From positions 1-64,000 of the forward strand of contig CAMAFX010000003.1 in the NCBI GenBank assembly GCA_945833925.1: a DNA stretch of 64,000 nucleotides. Direction: 5' to 3'. The stretch comes from an uncultured Prevotellaceae bacterium. Its GTDB lineage: Bacteria; Bacteroidota; Bacteroidia; Bacteroidales; Bacteroidaceae. Under the pieces are notes generated by a model. The model saw nothing but the letters and a program-made list of their open reading frames with translations, was not told where the DNA came from and did no database searches. The position numbers and the translations under genes are program-made. This document shows, in pieces, positions 9,601 to 18,383 of this stretch; position 1 is the first letter of the stretch, and each line of letters opens with the position of its first letter.

Positions 9601-12600
9601 TTGTACTTTGGCTTGACAACCTCCTTCTGGTAACTGTAGTAGAAAGGCATGGTCACCTTTGCCTTGTCGGGCAGAACCTTGCCAAGGTCGAGATTGGTGG
9701 AGATGGTGTAGTTGTATGAGTTCTCGTCCTTGCGCTCTGCCACGGTCTGCTCCAGTCCGCCGAATCCTGCTGTCTCGATATGTCCGGTGGCGTTGACCGA
9801 ACCGAGATCGCTGAGCTGTATGTTCAGGGTTCCTTGACCTGCCCATCCGCCTTCGTTGCTGAACTCCTGCAGGCGCATCTCGTTTGCCCACACCTCGACC
9901 GACTTCGTGGTGCGTCCGTTGTTGCGTATACCTATCATGATAGTCTTCACCTCGCCAAGGGTGGGGTTACCCATGATGGAGATGCGGTTGTTGGGCATTC
10001 GCTTGTCGTACTCGGAGTAGAGCTGGTTGAAGTTGATGAGGCCGAGGCTCTTCTCGGTGTTGCGGTTCTTCTTTATCTTGGTAAGCATGTCGAGGTCCAG
10101 CTCAATCATGTTCTCCTGAGGCCATACAGCGTTGCAGCCGGCAGCAGAATAGGTGTCGTAGTTGCCTTCGGGAGTCAACTTCAGAGGCACCTCATACTCG
10201 TAGAAGTTGTTCTTGTAGTCGCTTCCAAGACGGATGAACACTGATGCCTCGTCGTCTACCAGGTTGGTGATGTTTGGTTCGAGAGCATTGGCGTGGATGA
10301 AGAGCTGCAGGTGCTTGTACTGACGCATGTCGTAGTTGCAGTTCTTGTAGACTGCCCTTGCATCGTCTGGAGCCAGGTTCTCGGCAACCAGGCTGAGTGC
10401 CTGCTCGTTCTCCTCTACCAACTGGCTCTGGCTCGGGTCGGTGACACGGCTGATGCCCGGGGGCAGGACGTAGTTGACTGGGGTCTTGTCGTTGTTCTCC
10501 TCGATGTTGACGGTGGCAACGGTGAGCGTTGCTCTCTGCGAAGGAGCGGCTCCGTTGTAGAGTGCCTGCTCGTAGGTACGCCAGTCGCCGTGTACGAGGT
10601 CCATGGTGGCAAGGCGCACAATGACAGGTTCCTTGAATCCGTCGAGATAGATACGCATGAAGCGGATGCTGGTGAAGTCGTTGATGCTTCCCACCTTGCT
10701 GCTGTAGCTCTCGAGAGGCACACGGAAGAGGTACCAGTTGCAGTCCTCGGTGTTACCGTTGCGCAGTTTGACACTTGCCTTGCGCTTGTCAACGATAAAG
10801 TTTCTGCCCACCTGCATGTCGCTGGGGAAGAGCGAGATGTCGTAGTTGAAGTATTTCTCGTACTCGTTGAGCGTATAGTCCTGGTTGATGTCCTCCACGT
10901 CGGGCGTGGTCTTGTATGCGGTCTCGTAGCTCTCGGGCGAGTTGTTGGAGTCGGGCGAGTTGCCCTGTGGCATGTTGATGCGCTTGTATCTGTCAGTGAT
11001 GCTGCGTCTCTCGTTGTCGAAGTCGGTACCTCTGTAGTAGTGGTAGTTGTCGTTGGCGGGGTCCTTCTGCAACTGTTCGAAGACGTCGGCATTCACCTTG
11101 CCCTGCATCTGGTTGAGGAACTGCGCGTAAGTTGGGAAGGCAAGCTCCTCCTCGTCGTTAAGTCCGTTCAGTCCAATATCCTGCATCGTGCGCGAGTTGC
11201 CGTCGTTGTTGAATGCGTATGTCACACTCGAGGTGTTGAAGGGCACACGTCCCCACACAGTTTCCGAGTAGTAGGCTGGATTACCGTCGATAGGCATTCC
11301 GCTCTCGAAGTATTTCTTTCCGTCCTTCAGGATGTCCTCGCTCACCTCGCCGAGGTTGATGTGCATGTAGCCGCCCAGGCTCTCGGACTTGTCTCGCGTG
11401 TAGATGTATGGGTCCATCATCCAGAACTCTATGTACTCGACGTTCATCGTCTCGAAGTCGGGGTTGTCGAGCTTGCGCATCATACCGCCCCATCTCTTCT
11501 CTGGATTCAGAAGGAAACCGTTCTGGTCGACATCGGTTGTCAGGTTGTAGGCACCACGCTCGTTGGGGTAGAACGCCATGTTGAGCACCGCGAGCGATGT
11601 GGCACTCGAATAACTGTTCTGTGCCTTTTGCGGATAAAGCTCGCGCTCGTATACCTCTCTTACATAATGGTTAGAGAGCTGCTCCAGGTCGCTCTTGATG
11701 TGGCTTGGCGTCAGCGTGCTGCTTCGTCGTGTGAAGAGAGGGTCGATGCTGTACCATGCCAGCAGCGCCCTGTTGTATCCGTATTGGATGTCGTTGGTCA
11801 GCTTGCTCTCGGCGTAGGCTGACGGCGTGCTCGACATCATCCAGTACTGAGGGGTGAGGATGCTGGTCTTGGTGCTGCTGCTCTCGAAGTCGTCGAGGTA
11901 CGATGCGGCACCCTGGATGCGCTTGTTCTGACCTGCAACCAGCTGGGCGAACTCAGCGTTGAACGATATCTGGCTTGGTTGTGTGCAGTGTACAAGAGGC
12001 AGTTTGGCAAGCATGTTGGTGAGCCACTGGCTCTCGCGCTTCCATGAGATGTGTGCGCCCCAGAGTGTGTTCTTGAGCGGTTCGCTGCCGATGTTCACCT
12101 TTGTGGTGAGCGGCTGTTCGTTGAGGAACATCAGTGACGCTCCTAACACAAGGTTCTTGTTGAACTCGTAGTCGGCGTTGATGCCCAGCATCGTCTTGCG
12201 CTGCATGCCGTAGTTGTCGTTACTCTCGACGGATGCGTTGATGGATGTGCCCGCGTCTATCAAGCTCTGGTTGATGATGGTCACCTGACCCATATTGTAG
12301 TCGACGGTATAGTCGGTGTTCTCTGTCAGGGTGGTTCCGCCGGCAGTAACTACGACAGAGCCTTGTGCAATGTTGGTGGCTCCAAGGTCAATGACACTTC
12401 CGTTCTTGCCCTTGTACTGACCGGTCATAAGGAACTTGTTGTGCTCGGCAACCTGCTTTGCCTTGGTCTTGGTGCTGTCGTAAAGTTCTGGGAAACAGTA
12501 CTTCTCGGCAATGGCTGGGTCGCCAATCCAGTCGGCAAGATGCTTGCCGAAAGGTTCTGCTACAGGGAAGATGATGCGTCCCTTGCGTATGGTGTAGTTC

Positions 12601-14597
12601 TCGACGTAGTCGAACAAACCGTTGGAGTTGGCGTGGTTCTTGGCATCGAGACGGTCCAGGTTCATTGCCTTGAGCAATGTGGTGTTCTTGAGATTGGGCT
12701 CGGGCAGATAGGTGAGATAGACGCCGGTAGAGTCGCTCTGGTACTTGATGTCGAGTCGGAACTTCTCGCTGCTGGTGGATGAGGCACCGAGGGAATAGAT
12801 GTTCTTCATCATCAGTCGCCATGTAGGCAGGTTGGGACTGCCCGTGGTGCCCTTCAGAAGTTTTACGTAGAGTGCCTGACTCTTGTCCTGAAGGTCGCCC
12901 GAGAATTCTCCTACCTGGTATGTCACGCCTCCGTAGGTGTATTCGTATGCAACGGCAAGCACGTCGTCGGTCTGCAGTGTGGTGTTGAGCGAGATGTAAC
13001 CCAGCGAAGGGCTGATGAAGTATTCGCTTGAACTGAGCAGTCGTGCGTTCTGCAGTTTCTCGTAGTCGATGCTGCCTTCAAAGTCGGGTATGGCATCGAG
13101 CACGTTGGTGGTCTGTGTTATGTCTCGGGCATCGTTGTAGGTGGTGACCATCTGCTGGTACTCGGAGTTTGCCTTGTTCGACGGTACGGTGGTGCCGCCG
13201 CCAACCCAGTTGTGGTTGCCTATGTTCGACGCGGTCGATTCGCCGAGGTCTGCCAGGGCGATGATGTTGCGGTTGTTGGTAGTGGCTGCGGTCTTGTTGG
13301 TCACCCAGATCTCCACACGTGTGATGGAGATGCCGCTTGCGATGGTGGGGAGCGACCTCATATTCCTGTCGTACTGCTCGCGGAAGAAGTGTCCAAGGAA
13401 GAAGTGACGGTTCTCCTCGTAGTCGGTGGCGGAAATTTCGAAGGTGTTGGTGCTGGCTCCGCCTTTTGAAGAGACGCTCTTGGATGCCGACTTCTTCTGG
13501 CTTACTACAGTCTGCAGTTTCAACTTGCCAAACTGCAGGTCGGTGCGCAAGCCGAACAGGCTGCTCGAACCGGACATGAGGCTGATGTTGGAGGGGAAGG
13601 TGACATTGCCTGCCTCGACAAGTTTCACTATCTCGTCTTCCTTTCCGTCGTATTTCAGTTTTAGGTTCTGCGCGTCATAGTCGAACGTTGCCTCTGTGTT
13701 GTAGTTGAGGTTGAGGTTTATCTTGTCGCCCACCTTGCCGTTGAGGCTGAGGTTTATCTTCTCGTCGAAGTCAAAACCGACAGTCTTTCTGCGGTTTACG
13801 GCAAGCGAAGGGTTGTCCACCTTCTTTGTGTTCATTCCGATTTTCAGTTCGGCAGAACCCTGTGTCTTGAGTTGTACACCGCCGGGACCGAATATCTTCT
13901 CGGCTGGTCCGAGGTCGAAGTGCATGTTGGTGAAGTCGAACTTCTCCTTGCCGTTCGACTCGAATGCCTCTGCGTTCTTGTCGCGGAAATATCTCTGCAT
14001 GGACTGCTTCAGACTCCACTTCTGGTATTCCTCGGGTGTCATAAGGATAGGTGCAGAGAGGTAACTGCTGACCTGTCCCAACGGTGTGAGTGTGGAGGTG
14101 GGCAGGGTGCTGCCACTGCTGTTGGCGCCGCTGCTGCTTGTGGTGGTCGACGATGAGGTTTGTGGCTTTGCTGTGTTTCCGTTCTTCTTGTTGTTTCTGC
14201 TGCTGGTTTGCGAGGTCGTGGCGGACGACGAGGTCTTCTTTCCGCTGGCGTCCTTTCCGCTGACCAGTGCCGTACCGATGGTGTATGTGTTGTCCTTCTC
14301 GTCGTAACTGACCTCGGTCTGCAGGTTGTCAGGGTCCTGAAGGTCGGCGGTCTTTGTGTCAAGGTCTTTTGTACTTTGCCTGTCAGTCTTTCTTACGGAG
14401 TATTTTGCCTTCTTCTGTTTTGTGGTGTCGGCTGGGGCTGGAGTTGCGGCTGGTTCACTGCTGCCTGGCTCGGCACCGACCGTCTGTGCCTGGGTCTGCG
14501 ATGGGGTTACGGCACTGTGGCTCGACACAACGGTAGCTGCCAGCACATTCAGTCCGGCAGCTACAATTGCTATAGCTATGATTCTTTTCAACCTCAT
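6687..14597 (-). CDS. sprA: SprA, T9SS outer-membrane translocon / gliding protein
   Basis: SprA (Sov in Porphyromonas) is the giant outer-membrane beta-barrel of the type IX secretion system. The 2636-residue product starts MRLKRIIAIAIVAAGLNVLA, a signal peptide, followed by a long low-complexity Ser/Thr/Gln linker. Long stretches of alternating hydrophobic strands ending in aromatic residues run to the C-terminus (LKFALTR), as in barrel proteins. A Lys/Glu-rich insertion encoded at about 8440-8690 reads KKKVEKKKKEDEAKKKQKE and is unusual in a barrel. ruvA lies just upstream on the same strand, a common arrangement. The enzyme at 22547-25126 carries a tail that could be a T9SS cargo signal. 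Recognition is strong, by size, context and sequence character. Confidence 0.93.
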   Translation of the reverse strand: MRLKRIIAIAIVAAGLNVLAATVVSSHSAVTPSQTQAQTVGAEPGSSEPAATPAPADTTKQKKAKYSVRKTDRQSTKDLDTKTADLQDPDNLQTEVSYDEKDNTYTIGTALVSGKDASGKKTSSSATTSQTSSRNNKKNGNTAKPQTSSSTTTSSSGANSSGSTLPTSTLTPLGQVSSYLSAPILMTPEEYQKWSLKQSMQRYFRDKNAEAFESNGKEKFDFTNMHFDLGPAEKIFGPGGVQLKTQGSAELKIGMNTKKVDNPSLAVNRRKTVGFDFDEKINLSLNGKVGDKINLNLNYNTEATFDYDAQNLKLKYDGKEDEIVKLVEAGNVTFPSNISLMSGSSSLFGLRTDLQFGKLKLQTVVSQKKSASKSVSSKGGASTNTFEISATDYEENRHFFLGHFFREQYDRNMRSLPTIASGISITRVEIWVTNKTAATTNNRNIIALADLGESTASNIGNHNWVGGGTTVPSNKANSEYQQMVTTYNDARDITQTTNVLDAIPDFEGSIDYEKLQNARLLSSSEYFISPSLGYISLNTTLQTDDVLAVAYEYTYGGVTYQVGEFSGDLQDKSQALYVKLLKGTTGSPNLPTWRLMMKNIYSLGASSTSSEKFRLDIKYQSDSTGVYLTYLPEPNLKNTTLLKAMNLDRLDAKNHANSNGLFDYVENYTIRKGRIIFPVAEPFGKHLADWIGDPAIAEKYCFPELYDSTKTKAKQVAEHNKFLMTGQYKGKNGSVIDLGATNIAQGSVVVTAGGTTLTENTDYTVDYNMGQVTIINQSLIDAGTSINASVESNDNYGMQRKTMLGINADYEFNKNLVLGASLMFLNEQPLTTKVNIGSEPLKNTLWGAHISWKRESQWLTNMLAKLPLVHCTQPSQISFNAEFAQLVAGQNKRIQGAASYLDDFESSSTKTSILTPQYWMMSSTPSAYAESKLTNDIQYGYNRALLAWYSIDPLFTRRSSTLTPSHIKSDLEQLSNHYVREVYERELYPQKAQNSYSSATSLAVLNMAFYPNERGAYNLTTDVDQNGFLLNPEKRWGGMMRKLDNPDFETMNVEYIEFWMMDPYIYTRDKSESLGGYMHINLGEVSEDILKDGKKYFESGMPIDGNPAYYSETVWGRVPFNTSSVTYAFNNDGNSRTMQDIGLNGLNDEEELAFPTYAQFLNQMQGKVNADVFEQLQKDPANDNYHYYRGTDFDNERRSITDRYKRINMPQGNSPDSNNSPESYETAYKTTPDVEDINQDYTLNEYEKYFNYDISLFPSDMQVGRNFIVDKRKASVKLRNGNTEDCNWYLFRVPLESYSSKVGSINDFTSIRFMRIYLDGFKEPVIVRLATMDLVHGDWRTYEQALYNGAAPSQRATLTVATVNIEENNDKTPVNYVLPPGISRVTDPSQSQLVEENEQALSLVAENLAPDDARAVYKNCNYDMRQYKHLQLFIHANALEPNITNLVDDEASVFIRLGSDYKNNFYEYEVPLKLTPEGNYDTYSAAGCNAVWPQENMIELDLDMLTKIKKNRNTEKSLGLINFNQLYSEYDKRMPNNRISIMGNPTLGEVKTIMIGIRNNGRTTKSVEVWANEMRLQEFSNEGGWAGQGTLNIQLSDLGSVNATGHIETAGFGGLEQTVAERKDENSYNYTISTNLDLGKVLPDKAKVTMPFYYSYQKEVVKPKYNPLDTDMLLSDALDALNTDAEKDSLKSLTTTSEVQKSMSLSGVKVNISTRKHPMPYDPSNFTFNYAHSETSKEGVTTVYEHEKNWKGGMSYSWSPNWKPWEPFKKLKGKSKWLDIIKDQNLAFAPQSITFNTDLNRTYYELQERDIDNIENPTALPMSFSESYLWNRDFQIRWDIFKALHFTFQSATHAEVEEPYTPINKDLYADSYTAWKDSVRYSLRHLGRPLDYSQSASLSYKLPLNRIPCFDWITADATYNATYSWKRGTEMENGATLGNNINTQRTVNGNIKLNFETLYNHSQFLKDVNKKFSASSAKSASKKKVEKKKKEDEAKKKQKETEKELKAKAEEEAKQSGEPVDSVYSRMLAQNNKKQTNAKGTSNQKANPKKNKGYSGEVMLKVDTTTTVAHNQKSKRIEVTAKDSAGHMYKLKYKVLDENKILIKNLDSMKLRINVVPKEKLEDKKWYTMVQAASRFLMMIRNASISYRNTYNLALPGFMPEVGDMLGQRKNGNGLFSPGLDFAFGMVDDDYLARAKSNGWLLCADSVATPATTSTTEDIQIKVSLEPFTDLKIDLNASWTKNSNKSIQYMYQGNPTTQTGSFNMTTISIKTAFQGSGSANNGYQSKAFNNFRNYLDIFQGRVERRYAGTQYPAGTGNKGEFDPANGTVSKYSADVMVPAFLAAYTGGSAIKKPLDLFPAITRMLPNWSLTYKGLSTLPWLRDNLKSVTITHGYKSVFNIGSYSTFSSWIQSMGGMDMGFVENTTTGSYVPSSMYDISNCAINESFTPLVGLNVTFMNNMTAKLEYRTTRVLTLSMTSAQINESASKDIVFGWGYKINDFKISSLFGKSASAKAKSSKAKGKGTSKDNDRDSETSGNRKSSKKKSSKSNFAHDLNLRFDFSLRSQNAITRDIQTGLSEATSGNRAVKTSFQCDYAMSRMVTFSMFYDRQRNMPLMSNNSYPTVTQDFGISLKFALTR

Positions 14598-14614
14598 TGT
14601 CTCACCTTAGTTTG

Positions 14615-14705
14615 CTCCAAAATAACTCCAATTAACTCCCATTAACTCCAGCTAACTTCTGCTAACTCCCATTACCTCTCGCTAACTCCAGATAACTCCC
14701 ATTTC
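14615..14705. repeat. 10-base periodic CTCC array between sprA and ruvA
   Basis: About nine degenerate units of the type CTCCMRNTAA recur at 10-base spacing. CTCC-like cores lie at 14615, then 14626, 14636, 14646, 14656, 14666, 14676, 14686 and 14696. The block fills the whole gap between the sprA start and the ruvA stop. The same unit type recurs at 29041-29112. It is non-coding on both strands. Confidence 0.8.
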
Positions 14706-14707
14706 TC

Positions 14708-15328
14708 TCACAGCATCTTCAAGGCGAGTTTGATGACCTGCTCCACCTTGGCGTCCGGTTGTTCTGTAAGAATCTTTACCACAACCTTGTGTGTGGGAGC
14801 GGGACTGAATCCCAGCATCGTGAGGGCTGCAACAGCCTCGTCCTTGACCTCGTTGTTTACCACTACGGTTTGTGCGGTGGCATTGGCCGATGCTGTCTGT
14901 GTGTCGATGCCCAGTGTTGCGACCTTGTCCTTCAGGTCAACTATGATGCGCTGTGCTGCTTTGGGGCCGATGCCCTTCACCTGTTTCAGCATCTTGTCCT
15001 CGCCGTTGAGGATGATGTTGCAGAGCTCGGCGGGCGAGAAGGCTGACAGTGCCATTCGTGCCATGCCGGGACCAATGCCGCTGACGGTGATGAGCAGCAG
15101 GAAGAGTTCGCGCTCTTGCTTTGTGCCGAATCCCCAGAGTGTCCATGCATCTTCGCGAATCTGCTCGTAAACGTACAGTTTCACCATCTCGGTGTTCTTC
15201 TCCTTGCCCTGCAGTGAGGAGAAGGTGTGAAGAGAGATTCCGAGTGAATAGGCAACGCCGCCGGTGGTCTCGAGTGTGGCATCGGTAGGGGTCAGTTCTA
15301 CCAGTTCGCCTCTAATGTATTCTATCAT
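14708..15328 (-). CDS. ruvA: Holliday junction DNA helicase subunit RuvA
   Basis: RuvA binds Holliday junctions as a tetramer and loads the RuvB motor. The 206-residue product has the three expected parts: an N-terminal OB fold ([20 protein letters not shown]), tandem helix-hairpin-helix motifs ([18 protein letters not shown] and [19 protein letters not shown]) and a C-terminal RuvB-contacting domain ([11 protein letters not shown]...). Length is normal. It is followed on the same strand by sprA after a 110-base gap filled by a repeat array. cysQ is divergent on the other side. Confidence 0.96.
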   Translation of the reverse strand: MIEYIRGELVELTPTDATLETTGGVAYSLGISLHTFSSLQGKEKNTEMVKLYVYEQIREDAWTLWGFGTKQERELFLLLITVSGIGPGMARMALSAFSPAELCNIILNGEDKMLKQVKGIGPKAAQRIIVDLKDKVATLGIDTQTASANATAQTVVVNNEVKDEAVAALTMLGFSPAPTHKVVVKILTEQPDAKVEQVIKLALKML

Positions 15329-15406
15329 AATAGTCTTTTTTAGTCGTTAGTGTTGTCGCAGTTTTCACGTACGCGACTTTTTATTAACGTTTTTACATCT
15401 GTTTTA

Positions 15407-15437
15407 TTGCGTATGCGCGAGAAAAAATATACCTTTG
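15407..15437 (+). promoter_or_regulatory. promoter of cysQ
   Basis: TTG (15407-15409), 20 bases, then TACCTTTG (15430-15437) fits the Bacteroidetes -33/-7 pattern. It shows that the in-frame ATG at 15350 cannot be the translation start and supports 15467. Confidence 0.75.
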
Positions 15438-15466
15438 TTCGGAAATTCATTGGAAAAACGTACATT

Positions 15467-16333
15467 ATGGAACAAAAATATACTCTCAGAGAGTGTCTCG
15501 GCACTGCTATGCTTGGGGCTTTGCAGGCCGGTAAGGAGATAATGAACATCTATGACGACCCGGCTCAGGACTTCGGCATAGAACGCAAGGCGGACAACTC
15601 GCCTCTTACTTTGGCGGACAAGGCGTCGCACAAGGTCATCGTGGGACACCTGCAGCCAATCGGTCTTCCTGTTCTCAGCGAAGAGGGTGAAATGCCAGCC
15701 TTCGAGGAGAGAAGCAAGTGGGGCAGATACTGGCTTATCGACCCACTTGACGGAACGAAGGAGTTCATAAAGAAGAATGGTGAGTTTACTGTCAACATAG
15801 CACTGATGGAGGAGGGCAAGCCCATTGCCGGTGTTGTTTACCTGCCTGCGAAGGACATTGCGTATGCTGGAGTTGTGGGCGAAGGTGCCTTGCGCATAGA
15901 CAAGGCGTTGGAACTTAGTACGGGGGGCGTGACTGGCGTTGAAGCAATCCTTGAACTTATGAGCAAGTATGGCAAGCAGTTGCCTCTGCAGAGCGCAAAG
16001 CACGACGGCTATGTTATTGTTGCAAGTCGTTCGCATCTCTCTCCCGAGACGCAGGCGTATATCGATGAGGCTGAGAAAAAATACGACAATGTGAAGTGTC
16101 TGTCTTCAGGCTCAAGCATTAAACTCTGCCTGGTGGCAGAGGGCGCGGCAGATGCATATCCGCGTTATGCTCCGACGATGGAGTGGGATACTGCTGCCGC
16201 TGATGCCGTTGTGCGCGCTGCGGGCTTTATGACCTACCAGGCGGGTTCTTACGATGGAATAGAGAGTGAGAATGGTATGCCGCTGGTTTATAATAAGGTG
16301 GACCTGCATAATCCTTGGTTCTTGGTGAAGTGA
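15467..16333 (+). CDS. cysQ: 3'(2'),5'-bisphosphate nucleotidase CysQ
   Basis: CysQ hydrolyses 3'-phosphoadenosine 5'-phosphate to AMP and so clears a by-product of sulphate assimilation. It belongs to the inositol monophosphatase fold. Metal-binding motifs seen are SEEGE, WLIDPLDGTKEFIKKNGEFT (the DPLDGT signature) and EWDTAAADAV near the C-terminus. The 288-residue length from the chosen ATG is normal. The reading frame stays open 39 codons further upstream, but the promoter lies inside that stretch. The next gene begins four bases after the stop. Confidence 0.92.
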   Translation: MEQKYTLRECLGTAMLGALQAGKEIMNIYDDPAQDFGIERKADNSPLTLADKASHKVIVGHLQPIGLPVLSEEGEMPAFEERSKWGRYWLIDPLDGTKEFIKKNGEFTVNIALMEEGKPIAGVVYLPAKDIAYAGVVGEGALRIDKALELSTGGVTGVEAILELMSKYGKQLPLQSAKHDGYVIVASRSHLSPETQAYIDEAEKKYDNVKCLSSGSSIKLCLVAEGAADAYPRYAPTMEWDTAAADAVVRAAGFMTYQAGSYDGIESENGMPLVYNKVDLHNPWFLVK

Positions 16334-16337
16334 CGAC

Positions 16338-16829
16338 ATGAAACGCATAGGTCTGCTAAGTGACACGCACGGGTACTGGGACGACCGCTATCTGGAGCAT
16401 TTCGAACAATGTGACGAGATTTGGCATGCCGGCGATATTGGCTCTATGGAACTTGCCATGCGCCTGCAGGAGTTCCGGCCATTGCGCGCCGTGTACGGTA
16501 ATATTGATGGTGGCGACTTGCGAAGAATATATACAGAAAAATTGCGGTGGTCGTGCGAGGGAGCCGATGTGCTGATGACGCATATCGGTGGCTATCCTGG
16601 CAGATATGACCTTCGTGTGCGCAACCAACTCATTGCGCGTCCTCCCAAACTATTCATCAGCGGACACAGTCACATACTGAAAGTTCAGTACGACAAGACG
16701 CTCGGTCTGCTGCACATCAATCCGGGTGCAGCCGGCATCCAGGGTTGGCAGAAGGTGCGGACGCTGGTACGCTTCACCGTAGATGACGCCCAGTTCAAGG
16801 ACCTCGAGGTTATCGAGCTTGGACGCTGA
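16338..16829 (+). CDS. YfcE/MJ0936-type metallophosphoesterase
   Basis: This 163-residue calcineurin-like phosphoesterase probably hydrolyses phosphodiesters; the natural substrate is unknown. The metal-site motifs are all present in order: LLSDTHG (D-x-H), HAGDIGS (GD), YGNIDGGD (GNxD), MTHIGGYPGRY and SGHSH (GHxH). The gene starts four bases after cysQ and is probably co-transcribed. Its last 20 bases overlap the 3' end of the convergent MATE gene. Confidence 0.88.
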   Translation: MKRIGLLSDTHGYWDDRYLEHFEQCDEIWHAGDIGSMELAMRLQEFRPLRAVYGNIDGGDLRRIYTEKLRWSCEGADVLMTHIGGYPGRYDLRVRNQLIARPPKLFISGHSHILKVQYDKTLGLLHINPGAAGIQGWQKVRTLVRFTVDDAQFKDLEVIELGR

Positions 16830-18189
16830 TGTTGCCTTCTTGTCTTTTTGTCTTCCTGACGAGCAGGACAAGCATTCCTACAGAGAAGATTATCGATATT
16901 GTGTCGGACAGTGGTATGGCAAACCATACGCCTGGCAGACCATAGAATTCAGGAAGGATTATCAGACCCGGAATAAGGAAGAGAAGCTGACGCGACATGC
17001 TCAGGAAAATGCTCTTTCCGGCATGGCCTATGCTCTGGAAGAAGTTGCTGACAACCATCTGACAGCCAACAAGCGAGAAGACCATCACGTCGATGCGGAA
17101 TCCCATAATGGCAATTCTCTCCATTTCTCCGCTTGCACCCATCATGCGGACAATGACGCCAGGCATTGTCTCTCCTATAAGGAAACCAAGAGTTGTTACG
17201 ATGGTAGCACCGATGATGGTGTATTTCAGACAGCGCCACACGCGGCTGTTCTGGCGTGCTCCCCAGTTGTAGCCTACGATGGGCTGCATGCCCTGGTTTA
17301 GTCCCATGACAATCATCAGGAAGAAGAACACGACCTTGTTTACAATTCCGTAGGCGCCAAGTGCGGCATCACCGCCATAGCGGAACATGCCGTCGTTGAT
17401 GAGTATCACCACAAGGCATGAACAGATGTTCATAAGGCAGGGGCTCAGTCCGATGGCAAGTATCTGTCGTATGATTGTCAGGTTGATGCTGTATATGCCA
17501 CGCTGCAGGTGGAGCAGTTCGTTCTTTCGGCTAAGGATGACAAGTTCCATGGCAAGAGCCACTCCCTGGGCAATAACCGTTGCAATGGCGGCTCCCTGTA
17601 TTCCCGTTTTCCATTCTATCACGAACAGCCAGTCGAGCAGGGTGTTGATGCAGACTGCAGTTATCGTACAGATCATGCTGAGCTTGGGGTGACCGGCAGA
17701 ACGGATAACGCTGTTGAGGCCCAGATAGCAGTGGGTGATGACGTTGCCTAACAGCAGCACTTGCATATACTCGCTCGCATACATCCTTGTCAATTCGCTT
17801 TTTGCTCCGAAAAGGTCGAGCATAGGGTCGAGGAATATCCAGCAGAGCAGGGCGAAGAGAATGGAGATGACAATGTTCAGCGTTATGGTATTGCCAAGCA
17901 CGTGCTGCGCTGTCTTGTAGTCGCGCTGTCCCAGACGTATGCTGATGATGGACGAAGCACCGACACCCACCATCGCACCGAATGCCGCTGCGAGGTTCAT
18001 GAAGGGGAGGGTGGTTGCCAATCCTGCTATGGCATCCTGGCCGGCACCATTGCCGATAAATGCACAGTCTACAATGTTTAGAATACTGCTTGCTGTCATG
18101 GCAATGATGGCAGGCAGTGCGTATTTGAGTAGAAGTGAACCTATGTTTTGTGTGCCAAGTTCCGTGGGCACTTTCTTCGTTGCTTGCAT
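16810..18189 (-). CDS. MATE family efflux transporter
   Basis: This is a 459-residue inner-membrane exporter of the multidrug and toxin extrusion family, which usually exchanges Na+ or H+ for organic cations. About twelve hydrophobic segments can be counted, and the N-half shows LLKYALPAIIAMTASSILNI and the VGVGASSIISIRLGQ block, with a matching GLNQGMQPIVGYNWGA in the second half. The frame is open 54 codons further upstream, but a good promoter (18199-18228) sits in that stretch, so the ATG at 18189 is chosen. That leaves only nine bases between the -7 box and the start. Substrate unknown. Confidence 0.9.
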   Translation of the reverse strand: MQATKKVPTELGTQNIGSLLLKYALPAIIAMTASSILNIVDCAFIGNGAGQDAIAGLATTLPFMNLAAAFGAMVGVGASSIISIRLGQRDYKTAQHVLGNTITLNIVISILFALLCWIFLDPMLDLFGAKSELTRMYASEYMQVLLLGNVITHCYLGLNSVIRSAGHPKLSMICTITAVCINTLLDWLFVIEWKTGIQGAAIATVIAQGVALAMELVILSRKNELLHLQRGIYSINLTIIRQILAIGLSPCLMNICSCLVVILINDGMFRYGGDAALGAYGIVNKVVFFFLMIVMGLNQGMQPIVGYNWGARQNSRVWRCLKYTIIGATIVTTLGFLIGETMPGVIVRMMGASGEMERIAIMGFRIDVMVFSLVGCQMVVSNFFQSIGHAGKSIFLSMSRQLLFLIPGLIILPEFYGLPGVWFAIPLSDTISIIFSVGMLVLLVRKTKRQEGNISVQAR

Positions 18190-18198
18190 AATTGAGTG

Positions 18199-18228
18199 CA
18201 AAATTACGAATAAAATGGGTAAGTGCAA
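18199..18228 (-). promoter_or_regulatory. promoter of the MATE gene
   Basis: Read on the minus strand: TTG (18228-18226), exactly 19 bases, then TAATTTTG (18206-18199). The ATG follows nine bases later, giving a nearly leaderless mRNA. Confidence 0.75.
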
Positions 18229-18302
18229 ATGCTGTTTCAGGAAAAAAGCGCGTAAATTATAAATAATGTTTCCCGCGCGTGCATACGTAAAGATTTTTTT
18301 TG

Positions 18303-18310
18303 TAACTTTG
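18303..18310 (+). promoter_or_regulatory. -7 promoter box of the mmd operon
   Basis: TAACTTTG matches TAnnTTTG. It lies 73 bases before the mmdA start and is followed by an A-rich, unstructured leader. A clear TTG at -33 is missing. Confidence 0.65.
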
Positions 18311-18383
18311 TGTCCGTTTTGAAAAATCTGAGCAATAAGGAAAACATACATAAAAACATAAACATTTTATTAAACAAACAAAA

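Noticed and set aside
10293..11822. 509-codon plus-strand ORF inside sprA
   Set aside because: Val/Leu/His-biased shadow of sprA codons with no domain; sprA is continuous on the other strand.
15350..15466. Extended N-terminus of CysQ
   Set aside because: The promoter for the gene lies inside this stretch and CysQ proteins begin at the position equivalent to 15467.
18190..18351. Extended N-terminus of the MATE transporter
   Set aside because: It contains a consensus promoter on the same strand and adds 54 residues unlike the family.
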